DNA from: Papaver somniferum
Taxonomy: Eukaryota; Streptophyta; Magnoliopsida; Ranunculales; Papaveraceae
Length of the DNA: 64,000 nt
Direction of reading: 5' to 3'
Assembly (NCBI RefSeq): GCF_003573695.1
Contig: NC_039359.1
Span: 186,456,813 to 186,520,812 of the forward strand
Under the pieces are notes generated by a model, which was not told the origin of the DNA, ran no database searches, and saw only the letters and a program-made list of their open reading frames with translations. The translations under genes and the position numbers were made by a program. This document shows, piece by piece, positions 12,217-22,950 of this stretch; position 1 is the stretch's first letter, and the number at the start of each line of letters is the position of its first letter.

Positions 12217-12789
12217 ATTGCAATCAAGATTTCAACAAACGTTAGTCAATCAAATCAATCGAAAACTAGTAACATTACAATTATCTAGTTTTCCGCCAAC
12301 AATACTCGTAGAGCTTCTTGATCCCAGAAAATTCTTTAAACGAGTGGTCGTAAGATATTTTGCCTAATTAGGATACTTTCCTCTCCGGATAGATGGATCT
12401 ACCAGAAACAACAAAAATATGAAGTTTGCCTGGCTCTTAGGATAGTTTGCTAGAAATGCAAACTTAGGTATTTATAGACCAAGGATGTTTGGACACCAAG
12501 GAATTTCCAAAACCGAAAATATTCTCAAGATATGCAATGAATGGCAAGATTCAGTTTTCATAATCCCAGTAAATGCTTGTCCAATATTTTCCGAAATCTC
12601 TCAATAGAAAATCTCCAATTAGTAAATGCACATTAATAATTTTTATTTTCTAGAGATATGTATTTAATTGCTGGTAATTAAAATCATATATAACCAAAAA
12701 CCTTAATTAAAGAATTCTCAATTAATTTTGGTACATGATTTCCTTGAGTAATAAGGAATATCTTTGAAAAATAAACGATAAGAGTTACT

Positions 12790-13330
12790 TTATGTGTTCA
12801 AAGTATGTTGACATCTTTAGGTAATCGGTTCTACCTTTAAAAAGTAATCAGGTAGGAATCGATATTACCAAATAAAAATAATCAGGTAGTATCTATTATA
12901 CCTCAATATGAAAATACTTGTGATCGGTCATACAAATTACCAGGACCGGTTACATCAGTTACCAGGATCGGTTACGTCAGTTTCCAGGACCGGTTACACC
13001 AATTACTTTATAAAAATAATCAGGTAGAGACTAGTACTACCTTATAAAATAATTAGGTAGGATCTTTTACATCTATATATGGTATCTACTTGCAATCGGT
13101 CACACCAGTCACTAGGATCGGTTACACCAATTACAAGGATCGATTACAAAAGCTCTTGTGATCGGTCGGACCAATTACTAGGATCGATTACACCAATTAC
13201 TAGGATCGATCACACCAATTAAAAATATCGATCATACCATCTCATGGTGATTACTTATAGATAGGTTACACTAATTAATCAAAACTAGTCATACTAAATC
13301 ACAAGTCAGGCATTGTGATTAGTTGTACCA
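12790..13330. repeat. irregular tandem array of ATCGGTTACACCAATTAC-like units
   Basis: About twenty imperfect copies of a 20-30 base unit built from ACCAATTAC plus GGATCGGTTAC or GGTAGGATC. Variants include CCAGGACCGGTTACACC and TAGGATCGATTACACC. The array stops where the solo LTR begins and does not obviously resume after 15712 beyond one or two units. Confidence 0.65.
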
Positions 13331-13332
13331 AC

Positions 13333-15712
13333 TGTTAGAGCACTGCTTGGTCAAAATCGCAAGCGTTGCTATCTCAAGCTTGTTTGTCAAGTTTAGTTTC
13401 CAAAACTATAAGTCTAAATTTCTAGTCTACTTATAGCTAAGTCTCGAATTATGATAGTAAGTGTAGTTGAGCTTTAGACTCCATGGCGTTCATCGAATGA
13501 AGACGAAGAACTACTCAAAGGAACTTATGGAACTTCATCAACAAAAGGTATGTGGAGACTTGAACTTATCTATCACTCAAAAGTCTATCTATTCTATCTT
13601 CTATTTTAGACAAAAGTCGTATTGCTATATAGACTTCAATTATACACATTTTCTATTTCGAGCTGAGTTTAACTCACTTATCTATTTATCGAATTATGTG
13701 TTGGTAAGCTTTTTCTTTAACCAAGTTCATCTTTACTCTTGACGGAAGTCATATTGATTATTTCAATAACTTGAAAATCGCTTTGATGCTAATAGTTTGT
13801 GGATAACAACTATTGTCACCCTCTAAGAAAGTTCCAATGATTGAAATGAGAGTCTAGAACAAGTAACCATGATTGGATATAAACATAGTGTGTATTCACG
13901 TTTATGTAAAATCCAAAAACCGGGATCCTAAGTATGTGTATCCGTAGGCGTACTGGTTGGTTGTTGGAAGTCCGGAACTAAGGTATGCGTACCCGTACGC
14001 GTACTGGCGGAAGTTTGGGTTCCGTGAATTTCTGTTAGAGTTTAGAAGTGTGAATTGGTATGCGTACCTGTACGCGTACTGGCGTAACCAAACTCAGTCC
14101 GGCTAATTAGGTATGCGTACCCGTTTGCATACTTAAGTAGGTTACTTTCTAAAATCGGTTTATTCATGAACTAAAACATTTATATAATAAGGAATGCAAT
14201 CTTTTGCGAACCGTGGTTATGATGTTCATGAATTGATTCGAGTGAATCAAAATCAATTTTTCTTCAATTGTGTCTTGTATACTTATATGAGATCTAAGCA
14301 ATTGAACAACTCTAGTCGCAACTAGTTATGGTAAAGATGAATAAGGTTGATATGAAAGTGCTCATATGGCTAACAATTGGTTAACTACTGTTGAGCCAAC
14401 TAAGTGTACACGTTTAGGTACGGTTACTCAAACCTAAATGAAGGTACATTTCATTTGTCTATAACAAGCTAAGTTCGATCTAACGGTTGAAAGATAGTAG
14501 ATTGAATCTAATCAGATTTTCATCTAACGGTGAATATTTATTGCTTTGTTACCAAGGTAACTTAGATTGAAAACCCTGATTTGAAATATGTATAAAGGAG
14601 AACTCTAGCAACTGCGAAACCTAATACCCCCACTTCCTGTGTGATATTAGTTGCGACTAAAGTCGACTCTCCTTTGACCTTAGGTTTTTCACGAAACCCT
14701 GTAGGTTAACGACATAAAGAATTAATTTGGATTGTGAAGCCATACCCAACTACTTTCTCTATAGTTGCGTATTCTGATCTTGCTATTTTCTATCGTGATT
14801 GAATACTATCTTCTTTAAGATTTCCTCGAGATTTTATCTCCGATAGGCAAGATTGAAAAGTAGTCACAAACACCTTCGTCTCATCGTTTGTGATTCCACA
14901 ATATCTTTTTTCGTTAATCGATTAAGATTATTGTGAGGCAATTGATAATATTAGGATGTTCTTCGGGAATATAATTCCGGTTTATCAATTGGTTCCCGTT
15001 CACCTTGATTTATCAAAAGACGGATCAAAAACTCGTAGGTATTTCTTTGAGAAACAGAATTATCTATTCAATGGACTTTTCTATGTGATACAGATTTGTT
15101 TATCAAGTCTTCGACTTTGGGTCATAGCAAATTTTAGTCGTGGGTGAGATCAGCTAAGGGAATCAAGTGCGCAAAATCCGGCGTGGTTCTTGAGGCGTAA
15201 GGAACGCAACTGTACCTTGATCAGTGTGAGATTGATTAGGGATCCGCTACATTCCAATCCGAAGTTCATTGGTAGTAGGCTAACGTCTGTAGTGTCTTAA
15301 TACAATGTGGTGTTCAAATCTGGACTAGGTCCCGGGGTTTTTCTGCATTTGCGGTTTCCTCGTTAACAAAAATTCTGGTGTCTGTGTTATTTCTTTTCCG
15401 CATTATATTTTTTTATATAATTGAAATATCACAGGTTGTGTGTTGAATCGATTAATTTGTAAATACGACCTTTGGTTGTTGATTGATCCTTGAACATTGG
15501 TCTTTGGTACCGTTCAATTTATTTCTCTTATATTCAAGCTCGCAAATTACTATTTGTTTGATTGCGTATTGAATTGAGAAATTCAGATATAACTCTTTGA
15601 TATACTTTTTCTTAAGATTGATTTTGACTGTCTAGTTGAAAGTATATTGGAGCTAGTCCATACAGATTGCTAAGAGAAATTTTGGGTGAGGTTGTTAGAC
15701 CCCTGCTTTTTC
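13333..15712 (+). repeat. solo LTR of the A/B/C family (2.4 kb)
   Basis: It starts TGTTAGAGCACTGCTTGG and ends GACCCCTGCTTTTTCA, both canonical for the family, with no primer site or PPT adjoining. The flanks CCAAC (before) and CCAAG (after) are a near-perfect 5-bp target duplication. GTACGCGTAC-type units lie at 13930-14120 and a TATA box at 14591. I infer loss of the internal region by recombination between its two LTRs. Confidence 0.85.
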
Positions 15713-17303
15713 ACCAAGATACAGAACAAAGTTACGATCGGTTCTACCATATCACAGATATTGGTAATCCAAAGATTTGTAATGAATAGCCGTACCAATA
15801 AGCCTAGCGATTTCCCTTTCGATTCATAAAACGAGTTCATGAATGTACTTCTTTTAAACAAATGTGAAACATTATTTCCTAGGATGAAATCTTCACCGTT
15901 ACAACATTCATAAGATTATGTCGATGTCATATCTACGAAGTTCAAAAGATAAGTGTTATACTTCGTAGTATAATTTCCTATTACTATGATCATGTCTCAC
16001 TATTAGAGTAATATATCAAATACACAGCCTCGCCATTATGTTTTCAATATAGCACGACTTGAAATATACGTTAGGAATGAAATAGTTCAAGTCAATATTA
16101 CTAAACTCAAGAGGAAGGATGATGTCGTCGTTGTAGTTCGTTACTTCTTCACGTTCTTCAAGTCTTCGAGTAATACTTGTATGTCTCAACATTCCTAGAC
16201 TTTCTAGTCTAACCTAAATGAAGTTATCTCTAGTACATACATAATCAAGCGACTCTTAGATGACCTTTGACACACTAAAACATGACAACCAAACTTGACA
16301 TAAAAATGCTTGGTGGGTTCAACCGAGCTATGCTCTAACATGTTTTATTAATTCATTCATAAAGCATTTCGAACTTATTACTCATGAAACCAGTGTCATG
16401 TTTTTCTGTTTGAGACGTGATACACTCCACTGTTGTTAATACTCTACTACAAGATTTGCAAATTGATGAGAAAGTCTTCCCACTGTTTGGGGGAGGAAAG
16501 GCCATCGCCTGAAAAACGGCGTGAAGTTCCTGGTTTGCACAAGATAAACCAGGATGTATCTCATCTTGATGAGTTGGTATCTTCTGAAATTACAAATCAA
16601 GTTGCTTCCTTGAGAAGCTGTAGATGTAGTAGCAAGTGTGTCATTTAAAAACACACCTTAAGTATGGATAACCAGTTGATTCAAAACATTCTGCACATCC
16701 TAAAAGGAAGAACCAGTCGTAATCATTGAAAGATAAAACTCTTTAAGAAACTACCAAAGGTAGATCTGATTTCTCTGAGCATAGTTCTCAATACATGAGA
16801 GCGTCCTTGCAACAGTTATGGAACCTCAAAATGAGAGGATCCCAATAAAGATTGCAAGTAATAGATAAATTTGCTATCGTAATATAATGATTGTTGGTGA
16901 CATACTCAAAGTATCCAATGATACTGTCACAGATGATGTTGGTGTTAAACTACTCTCTATAAAGGCATGTCATCAAATAAATGATTGGTTAAACTTGAAA
17001 GAAGAGATCTAAGCGGATAACAGTTTCTCGCAAACATGCATAGATTTGGTATTGCATATCAAACACTCGATAACGTGAGCCACTCTTGGCCATAGACGGG
17101 TGTTTGCAGTTCCGACATCCGATAATTTAGCCCTGAATGGCTATAGTTGGGCGAGTGCACATTGTGAGAAAATAAAAGTCAACTAATAGCACAAAGTTTT
17201 TCACAAAAACCTGTGATGGATTATAAAAAAAACATATTCCATGTTACGGATGCATCTACTTCTTTGGTGTTTATCTAGAAGTCTTTAAGGACTCGATGAA
17301 CAT

Positions 17304-17640
17304 CTAGTAGATGTGGTTACCACGGATCTGTATGGAAGACTAGATACATAAAACTACATACAAATTCCTGAAGATTTTCACCTATCAGTAGAACTTACCA
17401 CGTCATATGCATTTGCTCAATCAATAACGACGAAAGCGTCCAATCGTCTAAGTGAATGCTTATATTATCCAGGAATATGTGAACTATATTATATGCTCAT
17501 AAACTGTGCATTTACTAGATTTGATTAATGCAACATCTACTTAATTGGAACTCCTACAGAGTTCTCCAAAGCACAAAAATGCTTAGGAGTTCGAGATGAA
17601 ATTCTCGGTAAAACAAGGTCTCAGTCTGTTTATTAAACAT
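17304..17640 (+). pseudogene. copia reverse transcriptase remnant
   Basis: Frame 1 reads LVDVVTTDLYGRLDT, a stop, then YIQIPEDFHL. This matches the copia RT block in which the first catalytic Asp precedes 'xxYLYGSLDxxIYMxxPEGF'. Further on are NRLSECLYYPGI and, after more stops, NIYLIGTPTEFSKA, aligning with the region after the YVDD box. The catalytic YVDD itself is lost. At least four stops interrupt the ~110 codons. Confidence 0.6.
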
Positions 17641-18945
17641 TTTAGATGGGAGTCCATTAACTTGGTCAACCTTAAAGGTTTAGACATGTTTAAATGTTGC
17701 AACTACGTGATCTCTTAGTTTTTAAGATTGATCGATTTACATCTCAATAAATGGGATGTATCACTCCGTGGTTTGTATTATATAAGAAATGTGTAAATGG
17801 TACATTAGCTGAAATATGCTATGCATAACTGATATTGGATTTTTACTAAAAATGAAAGTCTGGTTTGTAACCAGAACCAATATCGAAACATTGGTCCGAA
17901 GAAAACTCATTCGTCTTCGTGATACCATCGATCTTGATCTTTTGCATAAAAGATCGCTAGATGTCTCCCATAGAGAGAAGCTAATTGGACTGTTTAAGTT
18001 TTGATTTTTAGCAGGTTTGTTAGAGAAGCTAAACATTTCCTATCTATTTGTCTGGTAATAGAGGATAATTATTTTCCTCCAATCTTTTATGATTGTTCAG
18101 GCAAAGCTAGTAGAGAATAAAGACCAGAACAATTAGATGATCATTACGAAATTAGACCAAGTTTTTCGAGTAGAGGGTGCTGCTGAAGACATTCAAATAT
18201 GGTGCGTGGTTCCGATGCAATATCATCGGACACAATGGTCAACTAAGAAGGATACTCATCAGGGGGAGTAAACCATGAAAAATTATGGATATGGGAACAT
18301 TAGACATTACGTCGTGTACTCTTTTTCCTTTGTCAAGGTTTTGTCCCATTGGGTTTTCCTTGTCAAGGTTTTAACGAGGCATGCGAGTCCAATGATATCC
18401 GCAGTTCATCATGTTGTACTCTTTTTTTCCCCGTCTTGGTTTTTGTCCCTTTGGGTCTTTCCAGACAAGGTTTTAATGAGGAAACATCTGCAGGTCCAAT
18501 ATTGTTCTGAGAACTCATGTTTTCCTACATTTAGGTTTTGTATCGATGGGTTTTCCTGACGAGGTTTTTAATGAGAATGGTGATCACCATCCAGAGAAAT
18601 GTATATCGATAGATTTTCTTGAAATGCGGTTACCGGATAACTGCATGTTATCTGGTTCAGGCGCTCAGGTTCTGTCCCAAATGGATTTCTTGGTGCAATA
18701 GTATAGGTTTGTCCCAAGTGGTTTTCCTGTCGCAATCTTGATAAAGGAAGTATCTTATGGCGATGATCAACCTCACTCCAAGACCAGGTTTTTCTCGGCA
18801 TAGCTTCAACAATGGAAAAAAATTCGTGACGACCATCATCACTTTGAGGATACCAATTTTATCTCATTGGATGATTTTATCGAAAGTTTGATGAGACATC
18901 TATGTCTCGGCAAAGTAATCTAATTGGAGGATATCCAAGGGGTAG

Positions 18946-19140
18946 TGTTAATATATCATTAGATATAAGTATGGCTGTCCACCTAATGGACACGTGACTT
19001 AAAGACTCAACTATTTAATTGTTGAGGTGTCATCATGTGGGCTATTAATCCCACCGATCAGTTGCCTATATAAAGGATGTCTTCCCTTTGTATTATGAAT
19101 GTGAAACTTAATAAAATAAATGAGAACGGAATACAGTTCC
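18946..19140 (+). repeat. short 3' LTR of the decayed copia element
   Basis: It starts TGTTAATATATC straight after a purine tract and contains a TATA-like CCTATATAAAGG (19066-19077). The end is not fixed; the LINE poly(A) begins at 19153, so the LINE may have landed at or near the LTR end. Length about 0.2 kb. Confidence 0.5.
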
Positions 19141-19296
19141 CATGTCCTTCTCTTTTTTTTTTTTTTTGGAAAGGAGAGGGGGTTAAGGAGACTCCAACCA
19201 ACAAGAAAAAAAGAAAAGGAACAATCCAACAAAAAAATAAAGGAAAAAAACACCAACACAGCTCCACAAAAGGGAGCTCACAACACAACCAACAAC

Positions 19297-19827
19297 TTAA
19301 CAGTTCCTAAAATAGACCTTTCCCTCGGCATCTTCCTTAACAATCTTCTTCAAATCCTCCTCAAAGGAGCTAGGGATGATCTCAAAAAACTCACCAGTAG
19401 GATGGTAGCCATCCAGTTGATCAGCTGCTCTATTTGCTTCGCGAAACGTATGGACTGCATTGCACGCCTGTAGTTGGCTGCGATATCTTCTTATAGACTC
19501 CCACACATGGTGGCACTTCCAAGGAGGCTTCGAGTCGTCATTAGAAAGATAAGACACTACGGCCTTAGAGTCTGAACATCCCTTCATAACAGCAAGCTTA
19601 AGGCCTGCTTTAACCCCTTGAAACTCTTGCAGTGTTATATAACCTGTAGTAGCACTACCAGCCACTGCACTAAAAGGTTCACCTGTCTCATCCCTAATTA
19701 TGGCCCCAAACCCTGCACCATTATCATTTAAGGAACCATTAGTGTTCACTGCAACCTCCCCCTGCCTGGTTTTCTCCAAGTTGTAGAAATCTGTTTCCGC
19801 ACTATGAATTTTGGACAACACCCCCAT
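19297..19827 (-). pseudogene. L1 LINE RNase H domain with an altered first catalytic residue
   Basis: The frame contains an RNase H fold: VNTNGSLNDNGAGFGAIIRD, LQEFQGVKAGLKLA (Glu present), GCSDSKAVVSYL (Asp present), TFREANRAADQL (Asp present). The first Asp, usually in NxDGS, is Asn here (NTNGS). The domain would remove template RNA during second-strand synthesis. It is joined to zf-RVT by a frame change near 19800. A stop at 19297-19299 ends the LINE protein just before the 3' UTR. Confidence 0.85.
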
Positions 19828-20704
19828 TGGGCAGCAAGATTTCTGTTGTCATTATTGTTTGTCATGAAAGTATCAATAGAGGTCAGCTTGAGCCGCACAT
19901 CAACACAAATAAGATGAAGCAACAACTCACGTGATAGATAGTTTTTAGTGAAAATTCGTCGGTTCCTTTCACCCCACAGATGATAGATGCAAGCATTAAA
20001 GGCTAGTTTCCTCAAGGTGTCAACCGCCTTGTTACCAAAAACCTGTGTCACGCACCACTGAATCTGTGATTCCCAGTCAGTGTGACTAGTATGTATTAAC
20101 CCAAGTAAGGGGTAGAGTCTTACCCAAATGGCAGTGGAGAAGCTGCACTGGAAACGAAGATGGAAATCATCTTCAAGCATTAGGTTGCACAAAACACAAA
20201 CTGGATCCACTTCCATCCCCCCCATGAGAGAAGTTTAAATCTAGTCTTCAACCCTATATGGAGAGCCATCCAAACTATAAATCATTATCTTGGGATGCAG
20301 TCAGAGAACCAAACAAGACTCCGCCACTCTTTCATAGGAGCATGACTTCTGAGAGCATTATAAGTTTCTTTGAGAGTATAATCCCCTGAATTCCCAGCTG
20401 TCCATGCCACCCTATCCTCGATCAGTGGATCAGTTGTGACATTAAGGATATCCAAGTAATAGGTACCTAAGACATTCATCAGTTTTGGGGATATGGTTCA
20501 TTCTCCATTGCATAAAAAACTACTCACACATGCATCCAAGTGGTGAGCAGAGTCATACTTGAAATGAGGAGGAAAGATACTCAATAAGTTACCTTGAGGA
20601 AGCCATCTATCTTTCCACAGCTTAGTGGATTCTCCATCGCCGATAAGATACAAAACTAATGAGCTGGCTACATCACGGTGGTCCAAAATACGTCTCAGCA
20701 CCAA
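19746..20704 (-). pseudogene. L1 LINE C-terminal linker and zf-RVT domain, broken
   Basis: Three fragments continue the LINE. 20500-20704 (GDGESTKLWKDRWLP) and 20285-20479 (SGDYTLKETYNAL) share one frame, separated by a TGA at 20498-20500. 19746-20225 is in another frame and holds CVLCNLMLEDDFHLRFQC (C-x2-C...H-x4-C), the zf-RVT metal site, then YHLWGERNRRIF. zf-RVT is typically found in plant LINEs after RT and probably binds the template RNA. Confidence 0.85.
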
Positions 20705-22950
20705 GAGGAGTCAGTTGGGGGTTTAAGAAGCCAGAAATCCTTCCCCTTAAATAGGTTCTTCTTGATCCAAGTTACCCAAATGGTAGGCTTATCAGACACA
20801 ATATCCCAGATGTGTCGAAGATTAGAAGCAATGTTGGTTGTTTCAGTACATCTAATACCAAGACCACCTTCACTATAAGGTAAACAGGTCGTAGTCCATT
20901 TAACAGAAGATTTTTTATACACAAGGTTTATACCTGCCCAAAGAAACTTCCGAAAGACATAATTGATGATATTAATTGTTTTTTTTTTTGGGAGGACAAA
21001 ACACGAAATCCAGAATATTAACATGCTGCTCAATATGACCTTGATAAGGAGCACCCTACCAGCAAAGGACAAGGTCCTGGATTTCCACGATTTTATTCTA
21101 GAAATAATATGGCCCACAAGAGGGAGACAGTCAGTGTGGGATATTCTTTTAGATAGAAGTGGAAGGCCAGGGTACCTGACTGGGAGTTCACCTACTTCAA
21201 ATCCCAAAATTGATTTAATGCTGATGGCAGATGTACAGTCAACGGAGGACATGAAGATGCTGCTTTTTGAATTGTTAACAACCAGGCCAGTCCTGTTTGA
21301 GAAGGTAGTGAGTGTGTTTGCCTGCGCTCTAGATGATCGTACATCTCCTTTCATAAAAACCAATAAGTCATCTGCAAAACAAAGGTGAGTGATGACTGGG
21401 TCTTTGCATCTAGGATGAAGTGATAAGAACCCCAATTGCACCTGCCTAAGCATGAGAGAGTTAAACACTTCCATAATAAGAACAAACAAGTAGGGGGACA
21501 GGGGACATCCATGTATTATTCCCCTTTTACCCTCAATGTAACCATACACAGACCCATTCACTATTATAGAGAACTTAGGAGCAGTGATACACATACTAAT
21601 CCACTTGATAAACTTCTGCGGAATACCAAATTTCTGAAGAGTGATAAGCAATGCATCCCACCTGATGCAGTCATAAGCTTTATTCAGGTCTATCTTGAGG
21701 GAACACTTCAGAGGACCGTTATTCTTGTGATAGTTCCTAAGCATCTCGTGGGTTAACATGATATTGTCTTAGATGGACCGTCCTGAAATAAAGGCCGAAT
21801 GGCAGGGACTAACAAGCTTCTTCACCACATTTTTAAGCCTTATAGTGAGAATCTTGGTTATGCACTTGTACATAAGGTTGCAGCAAGCTATAGGTCTGAA
21901 ATCATTCAAGGTGGAAGCACTAGTAATTTTAGGGATCAAAGAAACTAGAGTAGCATTTACCTCTCCTAGAAGTTTTTCACTCGAGAAACAACTCTTGATA
22001 GCCTTGATGAAATCAGGTCCAATAATTCTCCAGCTATGTTTGAAAAAATGAGAAGAAAATCTATCAGGGCCAGGGGCTTTGTCCGAGTCAAGAGTGGACA
22101 AGGAAATGATTATTTCATCAGAAGTAACTGGCCTAGAAAGTAAACCAGCTTTCTCCAAGGAAACATGGTGGCATAACTCAATCTGGTCCCAAGTTGAAGC
22201 ATCAAACGGAGTTGTTGAATGATGGCCAAATAGCTCTGTGTAATAAGAGACCCATTGCTTGGCTATGTCTTCATCAGTAGTAAGTTTGGTACCTTCGGCA
22301 TTATACAGGACAAGAATTTTATTCCTTGCTCTCCTTTCCATAATGGACTTGTGAAAGAAAGGGGTGTTACTGTCTCCTAATTTCATCCACTGAACCCTTG
22401 ACTGCTTCTTCTTCATGGACTCATCGTATCTAACCTTCTTGGCATAGTCTTGAACTGCTACTCTCTCGGCAGAAATGGTGACAAGGCGAGAGGGGGAAGT
22501 CTGAAGGTCTTTTTGAACATTCTCAAGGTGAACTTTTGCAGCACCAACTTGAGCACTGAAATTAGTAAACCTTCTCTTCCTCCAAGCAACGAGATGGAGT
22601 TTGACATTCTTCAATTTGGACACAATTCTGAACATATGAGTACCTTGCACTTCTATATTCCAAGCTCCTTCCACAACATCTAAGAAGTCAGCCTCCTCGA
22701 CCCAGGTATTGAAGTATCTGTAAACCTTAGGACCATTATCTCTACCAAGGAAAACACTAAAAACCATAGGGGAGTGGTCCGAGACTCCACTAGTTTGAAA
22801 ATATGCAATAGAATCATGGTATAAATCCAACCATTGTAAGTTTATAAGAACCCTATCTAACTTACAAGCAACCCTAGTAGAAGCATCTTGCTTGTTAGAC
22901 CAAGTATAAAAACAACCCACATATGGGCAATCAAACAGTTGATTTATACA
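20695..22950 (-). pseudogene. L1 LINE ORF2: endonuclease end plus reverse transcriptase
   Basis: The frame opens in the endonuclease (GCFYTWSNKQ, then SDHSPMVF, the SDH active-site box). RT follows: DKAPGPDRFSSHFFK, SLIPKITSASTLNDFRPI, LKIDLNKAYDCIRW (first catalytic Asp), GCPLSPYLFVL, and LCFADDLLVF (FADD box), then GLVVNNSKS and SWKSRTLSFAGRV. A single in-frame TAA at 21769-21771 splits it; the frame is the same on both sides. All RT catalytic residues remain. A frame change near 20697 ends this block. The true start lies upstream of the truncation. Confidence 0.92.

Larger units (their letters stand above)
12217..16340 (-). repeat. minus-strand LTR-like unit of a second family, split by a solo LTR
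   Basis: On the minus strand it starts TGTTAGAGCATAGCTCGG at 16340, resembling the start of the A/B/C LTRs. It seems to end near 12217. TGTTT occurs on both sides (12212-12216 and 16341-16345) and may be the target duplication. Without the insertion at 13333-15712 it is about 1.7 kb. Its inner end lacks the usual CA, so the lower limit is uncertain. It contains the short-repeat array at ~12790-13330. Confidence 0.5.
16346..19140 (+). mobile_element. heavily decayed Ty1-copia element with 3' end
   Basis: Recognisable blocks are an RT fragment (17304-17640), a T/G-rich 3' untranslated region, a PPT-like AAGGGGTAG (18937-18945) and a short LTR from 18946. The 5' part is unrecognisable or lost. 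The 3' region repeats phrases such as TTGTCAAGGTTTTGTCCC and GGGTTTTCCTTGTC, common before the 3' LTR of one plant copia group. Many stops and shifts mark it as old, older than the insertions around it. Confidence 0.65.
19150..22950 (-). mobile_element. 5'-truncated L1-type LINE, minus strand
   Basis: Reading from 22950 down: end of an AP-endonuclease, reverse transcriptase, zf-RVT zinc-binding region, RNase H, then a 15-base A tail (T run at 19153-19167). This is the order in plant L1 LINE ORF2 proteins. ORF1 and most of the endonuclease are missing, the usual result of incomplete reverse transcription. Two stops and at least three frame changes make it dead. I could not find a convincing target duplication. 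Confidence 0.9.

Noticed and set aside
18275..18559. 94-codon frame with VYSFSFVKVLSHWVFLVKVL text
   Set aside because: Translation of the repetitive T/G-rich 3' untranslated region of the decayed copia element.
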